Shown piece after piece: positions 1 to 4,564 of a stretch of 6,416 nt of DNA (its first letter is position 1; each line of letters starts with the position of its first letter). The DNA is from an uncultured Acidiphilium sp. (GTDB lineage: Bacteria > Bacillota > Clostridia > Christensenellales > Borkfalkiaceae): positions 1 to 6,416 of the forward strand of contig CABUWK010000063.1 of NCBI GenBank assembly GCA_902495325.1. Reading direction: 5' to 3'. The notes beneath the pieces are model-generated. The model was given only the letters and a program-made list of their open reading frames with translations. It searched no databases and had not been told where the DNA came from. Made by a program: the position numbers and the translations under genes.

Positions 1-431
1 CCTTGCGCCTTAAAGAGCTTATTTTTCGATGATTTTTCCCGATTTCGAAATCGATAGTACTTTCCGTACATCAATAGAGAAATCGGGGAAAAGGGCGGAA
101 AAGAAGCCTTTAAGGTAATAAGTGATGACGAATGCTAAGCCTAAGGCAACTATAACAACAGATATGCGATCGCTACCGGCGGGAACCCGATTTTTCGGGG
201 TGCATCGGAAGCGGTCGCTTTTATATCTTATATTTGCCGCGCGGCGGATCGGGCTTTTTGTTTCGGACGGGCAAAAATAAATATAAAACGGAAAGGCGGA
301 TGCCGTGACGACGAGCAAATCGGAAAGGGAATGCTTTGGCGCCGAAAATACGACAAAAAGGGAAAAGTGTCGCAAAATACTCCGAAATCTCGCGGGCGTC
401 GTATTTTTCGACAGGAAGGAAATTTTGCCTG
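1..431. other. Region without a confirmed gene, rich in inverted repeats
   Basis: No reading frame here has both a start with a ribosome binding site and a protein-like composition throughout. Visible structure: a 14-bp perfect palindrome at 40-53 (CGATTTCGAAATCG); a longer inverted repeat pairing 34-46 with 80-93, one unpaired base apart from perfect, around an inner GTAC/GTAC hairpin at 56-69; a CCCGA-TTTT-TCGGG hairpin near 187-200; a 10-bp palindrome GCCGCGCGGC at 236-245; and an inverted repeat pairing 343-354 with 398-410. On the minus strand, about 175 down to 19 reads as a hydrophobic segment followed by a short charged tail, which may be the end of a decayed or frameshifted membrane protein gene. 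What lies left of the window is unknown. Confidence 0.5.
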
Positions 432-434
432 TTG
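409..434. promoter_or_regulatory. Operator-like inverted repeat at the oleate hydratase promoter
   Basis: CGACAGG (409-415) and CCTGTTG (428-434) are inverted copies matching at 6 of 7 positions across a 12-bp spacer. The right half covers the first three bases of the proposed -35 element at 432-437. A protein bound here would be expected to block RNA polymerase, so a repressor site is the natural inference. The repressor is not in the window, and a chance repeat is possible. Confidence 0.3.
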
Positions 435-460
435 TAATTTTTCTTCCGGGGGGTTATACT
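432..460 (+). promoter_or_regulatory. Sigma-A-type promoter of oleate hydratase
   Basis: TTGTAA at 432-437 (4 of 6 to consensus) is followed by exactly 17 bases and then TATACT at 455-460 (5 of 6). Transcription would begin near 467, giving a leader of about 69 nt before the ATG at 536. It is the best promoter match upstream of the gene and is oriented towards it. Confidence 0.65.
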
Positions 461-479
461 ATAGCCGTAAAATAAATCG

Positions 480-503
480 GACGGGAAAAACCGTCGCCCG
501 GGC
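480..503 (+). promoter_or_regulatory. Small structured elements in the oleate hydratase leader
   Basis: GACGG (480-484) and CCGTC (491-495) form a 5-bp stem around GAAAAA, directly followed by the 8-bp palindrome GCCCGGGC (496-503). Both lie in the predicted transcript upstream of the ribosome binding site. No run of T follows, so this is not an attenuator. It may only stabilise the leader. Confidence 0.25.
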
Positions 504-535
504 GCGAAGAAAGGCACCGGGAAAGGAGGAATATC

Positions 536-2389
536 ATGTATTATTCGGCAGGTAATTACGAAGCGTTCGCACATCCCGTAAAACCGGAAGGTGTGGATAA
601 AAAATCGGCTTATATCATCGGTACGGGGCTTGCGGGGCTTTCGGCTGCATTCTATCTCGTGAGAGACGGACAGATGAAGGGCGAACATATTCATCTGCTC
701 GAAAAACTTGAACTTGCGGGCGGCAGCTGCGACGGCAGAAAGGACGTGACGAAAGGATTTTACATGCGTGGCGGCAGAGAAATGGATAACCATTTCGAAT
801 GTATGTGGGATATGTACCGCGACGTTCCTTCCATCGAGACGCCTGGAATTTCCGTGCTGGACGAATATTATTGGTTAAATAAGAAAGATCCGAACTATTC
901 GCTTTGCCGCGCGACGGTAAATCGCGGGGAAAACGCTCATACGGACGGAAAATTCAATCTCGACAAAAAATCCGCCATGGAACTTGCGAAACTGTTCATG
1001 ACGCCGGAAAAAGATCTCGAAGATAAAAAGATCTCCGAAATTTTCTCGGACGGATTCTGGAAAACGAATTTCTGGCTGTACTGGCAGACGATGTTTGCCT
1101 TCCAGCGCTGGTCTTCCGCATTGGAAATGAAGAGATATCTTCAGAGATACGTTCACCATATCGACGGTTTACCCGATTTCTCGGCGCTTCGTTTCACGAA
1201 ATACAATCAGTATGAAAGCATGATCCTTCCGCTTGTGAAATATCTGGAATCGCACGGGGTGAAGATCGAATACGGGGTAGACGTGAAGAACGTTCTCTTC
1301 GATATCAAGGGCGAGAAAAAAGTTGCGAAGAGCATCGAATTCGTGCAGGGCGGCGAACGTCGTTCGATCGATCTGACGGAAGACGATCTCGTGTTCATCA
1401 CGAACGGTTGCTGTACCGATACTTCCTGCTACGGCGATCAGGATCATGCGCCCGACCTTTCGCACATCAGAAACGGTTACGGCGAATCGTGGGATCTGTG
1501 GAAAAACATTGCGGCGCAGGATAAAGCGTTCGGCAATCCGGATAAATTCTGCTCCGCGGTCGATAAAACGAACTGGATGAGCGCGACCGTCGCTACGGCG
1601 GATAACGAAATTATCGATTATATCATGAAGATCTGCAAGCGCGATCCCCGTGAAGGCAAGGTCACGACGGGCGGTATCGTAACGGTGAAGGACAGCACGG
1701 ATAACTGGTATCTTTCCTGGACGATCAACCGTCAGCCGCAGTTTAAATGCCAGGATAAAAACACCGTGCTCGTATGGGTGTACGCTTTAAACACCGACCG
1801 TGCGGGCAATTTCGTGAAAAAGCCGATGCGTGAATGCACGGGCGAAGAAGTGTGCGAAGAATGGTTGTATCACATCGGCTTCCCGATCGAAAAAATCAAG
1901 GAATACGCGCACAGCCGCGCCAATACGACAACGTGCTATATGCCGTATATCAACGCTTTCTTCCAGCCGAGAAAAGAGGAAGACAGACCGAAGGTCGTTC
2001 CCGACGGCGCGGTGAACTTCGCTTTCATCGGTCAGTTCGCCGAAACCCCGCGCGACACGATCTTCACGACGGAATACTCCATCCGTACGGGTATGGAATC
2101 GGTGTATACCCTTCTTAACGTAGACAGAGCGGTTCCCGAAGTCTGGGGCAGCGCGTACGACGTTCGCGAACTTCTTCGCGCAAGCTATTATGCGATCGAT
2201 AAAAAACCTCTTTCCGAGGCGAAACTTAACCTTGCGGAAAAGGCTTTGCTGAAAACGGTTGTGGATAAAGTAAAGGGAACGGACGCGGAAACGTTGCTTT
2301 ACGCAAGCGGCCTCGTGGAACCAAAAAGAAAAAGTAAGCCTGTGAAAGGCAATGCCGGATCTGCCAAAAGCGGATGCCGGGACTTATGA
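536..2389 (+). CDS. ohyA: Oleate hydratase (fatty acid double-bond hydratase, FAD-dependent)
   Basis: The product adds water to the cis-9 double bond of oleic acid, giving 10-hydroxystearic acid; family members also act on linoleic acid and help bacteria tolerate unsaturated fatty acids. The family was formerly called myosin-cross-reactive antigen. Visible here: the FAD-binding GTGLAG loop at residues 29-34 after a hydrophobic strand, RGGREM at 78-83 with the proton-relay Glu at 82, MKRYLQRY at 198-205 with the catalytic Tyr at 201, and the conserved FAETPRDTIFTTEYS block near residues 500-515. E82 and Y201 fall at the same numbers as in the staphylococcal and lactobacillal enzymes, which supports this start. 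AAAGGAGG (522-529) sits 6 nt before the ATG. At 617 residues it is about 25 longer than the usual roughly 590; the surplus is a basic, low-complexity C-terminal tail (PKRKSKPVKG). The C-terminal region of relatives contacts the membrane, so the tail may aid docking. The gene stands alone between its own promoter and terminator. Confidence 0.96.
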   Translation: MYYSAGNYEAFAHPVKPEGVDKKSAYIIGTGLAGLSAAFYLVRDGQMKGEHIHLLEKLELAGGSCDGRKDVTKGFYMRGGREMDNHFECMWDMYRDVPSIETPGISVLDEYYWLNKKDPNYSLCRATVNRGENAHTDGKFNLDKKSAMELAKLFMTPEKDLEDKKISEIFSDGFWKTNFWLYWQTMFAFQRWSSALEMKRYLQRYVHHIDGLPDFSALRFTKYNQYESMILPLVKYLESHGVKIEYGVDVKNVLFDIKGEKKVAKSIEFVQGGERRSIDLTEDDLVFITNGCCTDTSCYGDQDHAPDLSHIRNGYGESWDLWKNIAAQDKAFGNPDKFCSAVDKTNWMSATVATADNEIIDYIMKICKRDPREGKVTTGGIVTVKDSTDNWYLSWTINRQPQFKCQDKNTVLVWVYALNTDRAGNFVKKPMRECTGEEVCEEWLYHIGFPIEKIKEYAHSRANTTTCYMPYINAFFQPRKEEDRPKVVPDGAVNFAFIGQFAETPRDTIFTTEYSIRTGMESVYTLLNVDRAVPEVWGSAYDVRELLRASYYAIDKKPLSEAKLNLAEKALLKTVVDKVKGTDAETLLYASGLVEPKRKSKPVKGNAGSAKSGCRDL

Positions 2390-2397
2390 AGAATCGA

Positions 2398-2447
2398 AAA
2401 AAGTCTGCCTATGGGTCGATAAAACCCATAAGCAGACTTTTTATTTT
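2398..2447. terminator. Strong intrinsic terminator, probably bidirectional
   Basis: The arms at 2398-2416 and 2424-2442 pair over 19 positions with one C-A mismatch (2409/2431) around a 7-nt loop (CGATAAA). On the plus strand the stem runs into TTTTTATTTT, ending the oleate hydratase transcript 9 nt after its stop codon. On the minus strand the complement of the A run at 2397-2402 gives TTTTTT, so the same hairpin can stop the converging small-gene transcript from the right. No other good terminator exists between it and that transcript's last gene. Confidence 0.9.
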
Positions 2448-2579
2448 GTTTCGGAGAGAATGATATTACCGGGATTGTGCTCAGAGACAGATTATAATTT
2501 TGTAGTAAGCACTCGTCTCAAAGCCGTTTTTTCTCTCCCGCCGCATTCTGCCCGGAACGGTTTGCCCGGGTCGGAACGG

Positions 2580-2711
2580 TTACAGATCGTCAACGTCCTG
2601 TACGGGATCTTCCGTTTCCCCTGCGAGATAACTTCCCGTATAACTTCCGAGTACGTCGAAACCGGAATTCATGTCTACGGGCGGTTTCTTTTTCGTTTTC
2701 TTCTTTTTCAT
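2580..2711 (-). CDS. Small protein with GSYTG motif and PVQDxDDL C-terminus, function unknown
   Basis: This 43-residue frame starts at the ATG at 2711 and ends with TAA. It has three parts: a strongly basic N-terminus (KKKKTKKK), the motif LGSYTGSY at residues 21-28, and an acidic tail ending PVQDVDDL. The combination of GSYTG with a terminal PVQDADDL-like tail is one I recall from many very short clostridial proteins that are usually annotated as hypothetical; no function is known to me. The start lies 3 nt after the stop of the preceding small gene and lacks a clear ribosome binding site, which suggests translational coupling. There is no signal peptide or membrane segment, so it is probably cytoplasmic. 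The basic head and acidic tail could bind nucleic acid or a protein partner, but that is speculation. Homologue conservation has not been tested here. Confidence 0.72.
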   Translation of the reverse strand: MKKKKTKKKPPVDMNSGFDVLGSYTGSYLAGETEDPVQDVDDL

Positions 2712-2714
2712 GGT

Positions 2715-2813
2715 TTAGCGGCAGTTCTTTGTGTCGGAACAGTTTTTCGCCGAACCGTTTTTCTTGTTCGAACAGGATTTGTTCGTTTTCGTGGTTTTGT
2801 TTTCGTTTTTCAT
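2715..2813 (-). CDS. Very small Asn/Lys/Ser/Cys-rich peptide, function unknown
   Basis: This 32-residue frame from the ATG at 2813 is made almost entirely of Lys, Asn, Ser, Thr and Cys. It has three cysteines, at residues 14, 25 and 31, within KSCSN, KNCSD and KNCR. It lies 3 nt upstream of the GSYTG/DDL peptide gene in the same direction, so the two are very likely cotranscribed. A weak AAAAGG lies about 15 nt before the ATG; an in-frame ATG at 2840 would add nine residues (MRKRRPTVL) and is an alternative. Spaced cysteines in a basic peptide could bind metal or form disulfides, though the spacing matches no classical zinc finger. Chance reading frames rarely show such biased but orderly composition, which is the main argument that it is real. 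Confidence 0.5.
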   Translation of the reverse strand: MKNENKTTKTNKSCSNKKNGSAKNCSDTKNCR

Positions 2814-2874
2814 CAATACCGTCGGTCGCCTTTTCCGCATTCCGTGCGCTACATAACGGGTGTTTTTGAAAACG

Positions 2875-2907
2875 CCGCATATGCGGGTCGGGACCCTTTT
2901 CCTCCTT
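2875..2907 (-). promoter_or_regulatory. Consensus ribosome binding site followed by hairpin and palindrome
   Basis: Read on the minus strand, a perfect AAGGAGG (2907-2901) is followed by AAAA, an inverted repeat GGGTC-CC-GACCC (2896-2885) and the overlapping 12-bp palindrome CCGCATATGCGG (2886-2875), which contains an ATG at 2880. No start codon lies at normal distance from the AAGGAGG. If the hairpin folds, the effective distance to the ATG at 2880 falls from 20 to about 8 nt. The frame from that ATG runs across both small genes and looks noncoding later on, so the site may instead belong to a leader or a short regulatory peptide. Confidence 0.3.
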
Positions 2908-2937
2908 CCGTTATTATTGTGCGCAGGATATCGGAAA

Positions 2938-3693
2938 TTATGCAAGATTCGTCAATAATCGACTTATGCGTTGTTTTTTATCGGCGGAAAGATTTCCGGA
3001 AGAAAGGTTCTCCGTGCGGACGGCGATCTCTTCGAGCGTTTCGCCGTCGAATAAAATTTCCGCTTTTTCCGTTTTTCCGCTTTCGGTTTCGGCAACCACG
3101 CCCGCGTAATAATAAAGGAAACCTCCGTGTTCGATCAGCCGTATCCGTATCTCGAAGTTTTCCGCATTCATCAGCGCGTGCGCTTTTTCGTTTCCGATGT
3201 CGTTAAGGGCTTTTGCGACCCGATCCGGTTCGGCGGTCGAAGGCGTTTTTACCGAGCGCAGTTCCGTTTTTTCGGCTTTATCCCCGAACAGGACCGTGCA
3301 GGGCAGAGTGTTTGCGGGAAGACGGGTCACGGGAAGTTCCGCTTTTCTTACCGGGGAGAGAAGTTCGGGCGGAAACCGCAGGGTATAATTTTCTTTGTCG
3401 ATCGTAAACTTCAGCGAGGGCTGACCGATCGTTCCGTCTTCTTTTTTGTCCGTCAGAGAAAAAACGAGCACATTTTCTTCGTTTCCGACCTTTCCGTCTT
3501 CGAGAAACGGGGTTTCCCGCCGTTCGCAGTAAGCGGTAAGGGAAAAGGATTCCGTTTCGCACCGGAGAATATCCGAACGGATCTGGCTGATTCTGTTTTC
3601 AAGCCCGCTTTTCCCTTTGCAGGATGGGAAAATTCCGCAAAATATTGCGGTAGTCGTGAATAAGAGAAAGATTCGCTTTGTCGCAGATTTCAT
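2938..3693 (-). CDS. Probable lipoprotein of unknown function
   Basis: The 251-residue product begins with a typical export signal: basic residues (KSATKR), a hydrophobic core (IFLLFTTTAIFCGIF) and then FPSC, with Cys25 a plausible lipidation site although Phe at -3 is not the usual Leu. I would expect it anchored outside the membrane. The ATG at 3693 is chosen because GGAG lies 10 nt upstream (3707-3704) and the signal peptide begins there; upstream in-frame extension needs a TTG start and adds a basic stretch in front of the signal. After the signal comes a short helix (LENRISQIRSDIL), then alternating strand-like segments. FLYYYAGVV near residues 192-200 followed by AEILFDGETLEEIAVR near 211-226 resembles the beta-hairpin of PepSY-like domains, but this is a weak resemblance. 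It is the first gene of a minus-strand group that includes the two small peptide genes 125 nt downstream. Confidence 0.85.
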   Translation of the reverse strand: MKSATKRIFLLFTTTAIFCGIFPSCKGKSGLENRISQIRSDILRCETESFSLTAYCERRETPFLEDGKVGNEENVLVFSLTDKKEDGTIGQPSLKFTIDKENYTLRFPPELLSPVRKAELPVTRLPANTLPCTVLFGDKAEKTELRSVKTPSTAEPDRVAKALNDIGNEKAHALMNAENFEIRIRLIEHGGFLYYYAGVVAETESGKTEKAEILFDGETLEEIAVRTENLSSGNLSADKKQRISRLLTNLA

Positions 3694-3758
3694 TTTTGTA
3701 AGTCTCCGTCGGTATTGTTTTCGGGGTGTTTTGCGAAAAAACGCCCGCAATGCGCTTC

Positions 3759-3781
3759 TTCACGATTAATTTATGCGTGAA
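3759..3781. promoter_or_regulatory. Operator-like inverted repeat in the divergent intergenic region
   Basis: TTCACG (3759-3764) and CGTGAA (3776-3781) are perfect inverted copies around an AT-rich 11-bp spacer (ATTAATTTATG). The element lies between two divergently read genes, 66 bp from the lipoprotein start and 85 bp from the exported protein start, where a shared regulator would bind. The next 50 bp towards the lipoprotein also hold competing small hairpins at 3724-3746 and 3731-3750. No convincing promoter for the minus-strand gene was found here. Confidence 0.3.
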
Positions 3782-3816
3782 AATCTTGTAAGATGAGGTG
3801 TTTTTTCTTTAAAACG

Positions 3817-3845
3817 TTGCTTTTTGCGTTATTCTGTGATAAAAT
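3817..3845 (+). promoter_or_regulatory. Candidate promoter of the 199-residue exported protein
   Basis: TTGCTT (about 3817-3822) is separated by 17 bases from TAAAAT (about 3840-3845), and the TGA just before the -10 makes it an extended -10 element. Transcription would start near 3852, which leaves a leader of only about 14 nt that begins at the ribosome binding site GGAAGAGG. This is short but possible; a start further upstream cannot be excluded. Confidence 0.4.
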
Positions 3846-3865
3846 AGACGGGAAGAGGTATCTAC

Positions 3866-4465
3866 ATGAAGAAAACGATATGGAAAACGATCATTCTGAC
3901 CCTTGTCGGGCTGGTCGTCGCTTCGGCGGTTTCGATCGGAATCGTTTCTGCGGCGTCGCCTTCTCAGATGGGGAATTTCTGCGAGGGGATCGGGCTGAAA
4001 AAAGCTTCGGTCTACTATACCGAGAAGGCTTATCTGAGAGACGGTGAATTTGACACGCTTGCTCTGCTGATCGATCGCGCCGTATATACGGGGGATAAAA
4101 AGCGGATCGCGCGCTATGCGCTTACTTTTTGTCTCGATAAAGAGTTTTCGGCTTACTGCGCGAAGAAGGATTCTTCTTCCGCAGGCGGCGTTTCTTCTTT
4201 CGATTTTTACGGGTACGAATGCGTTTTCTGTCTTTACGACGACGGATCGGAGACCCCTTCGGCGGAACTTGCCGTCGCGATGACGTCAAAATATACGGCT
4301 TTCTGCCCCCTTGCCACGGCGATTAATCTTGCGGTGAAAAACGGGAATGCGTCATATGCGAAATCCCTTCTCGGATTGTACGAAAAATACGGAAAAGATA
4401 TTACGTGCGACGGAGACGCGCTCGGAAACGATCTCGCGCGGCTGAAGACGGTGGCGGAAGCGTGA
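3866..4465 (+). CDS. Exported or membrane-anchored protein of unknown function
   Basis: The 199-residue product opens with a basic n-region (KKTIWK) and a hydrophobic stretch of about 22 residues (8-30) ending VSAAS, so it is either cleaved after Ala29 or Ala30 or stays anchored by this helix. GGAAGAGG ends 7 nt before the ATG. The remainder looks helical, with pairs such as ASVYYTEKAYLRDGEFDTL followed by IDRAVYTGDKKRIARYAL, and later LATAINLAVKNGNASYAKSLLGLYEKYG. Their size and pattern recall tetratricopeptide-like helix pairs, which usually hold protein partners; no formal TPR match is claimed. Five cysteines occur in the mature part (residues 39, 89 and others). I do not recognise the family. 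It is followed by guaA at 99 bp, where a separate promoter is likely, so it is probably monocistronic or partly read through. Confidence 0.85.
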   Translation: MKKTIWKTIILTLVGLVVASAVSIGIVSAASPSQMGNFCEGIGLKKASVYYTEKAYLRDGEFDTLALLIDRAVYTGDKKRIARYALTFCLDKEFSAYCAKKDSSSAGGVSSFDFYGYECVFCLYDDGSETPSAELAVAMTSKYTAFCPLATAINLAVKNGNASYAKSLLGLYEKYGKDITCDGDALGNDLARLKTVAEA

Positions 4466-4480
4466 CCGACCGAAATGCTT

Positions 4481-4505
4481 TACCGGGCAGATTTCCGATC
4501 CGGTA
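4481..4505. repeat. Inverted repeat upstream of the guaA promoter
   Basis: TACCGG (4481-4486) and CCGGTA (4500-4505) pair perfectly around a 13-nt loop. No T run follows, so it is a poor terminator for the preceding gene. Its position 2 bp before the proposed -35 of guaA allows a role as a regulator site. It could also be chance. Confidence 0.25.
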
Positions 4506-4507
4506 TT

Positions 4508-4536
4508 ATGACAGTCGGATTACAAACAGATAAAAA
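4508..4536 (+). promoter_or_regulatory. Candidate promoter of guaA
   Basis: ATGACA (4508-4513, 5 of 6 to consensus) is followed by 17 bases and TAAAAA (4531-4536, 4 of 6). A start near 4543 leaves the ribosome binding site in the transcript. An overlapping alternative, TTACAA (4520-4525), 17 bases and TAATAT (4543-4548), has a good -10, but its start near 4555 would remove part of the ribosome binding site AGGCGGTG (4551-4558). There is no purine riboswitch in the 99-bp gap. Confidence 0.5.
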
Positions 4537-4564
4537 AATTTTTAATATACAGGCGGTGTGAACC

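Noticed and set aside
187..200. CCCGATTTTTCGGG as a terminator
   Set aside because: The stem is 5 bp and is not followed by a T run on either strand.
221..793. A 190-residue minus-strand open frame
   Set aside because: Half of it is antisense to ohyA and the rest has no protein-like pattern or ribosome binding site.
2470..2510. TATAAT on the plus strand near 2493 as a promoter
   Set aside because: The nearest TTGTGC-like -35 is only about 12 bp upstream, and no plus-strand gene follows.
2590..2880. A 96-residue minus-strand frame from the ATG at 2880
   Set aside because: Its later part is the shifted reading of the two small genes and is highly charged without order. Only its start region is kept as a finding because of the strong AAGGAGG upstream.
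2352..3206. A 284-residue plus-strand open frame
   Set aside because: It overlaps the end of ohyA and its terminator, has low-complexity Phe/Arg-rich content, and is antisense to the small genes and lipoprotein, which have better support.
4466..4564. Purine riboswitch upstream of guaA
   Set aside because: The gap is 99 bp and lacks the conserved junction and loop sequences of the purine riboswitch; a promoter fits the space instead.
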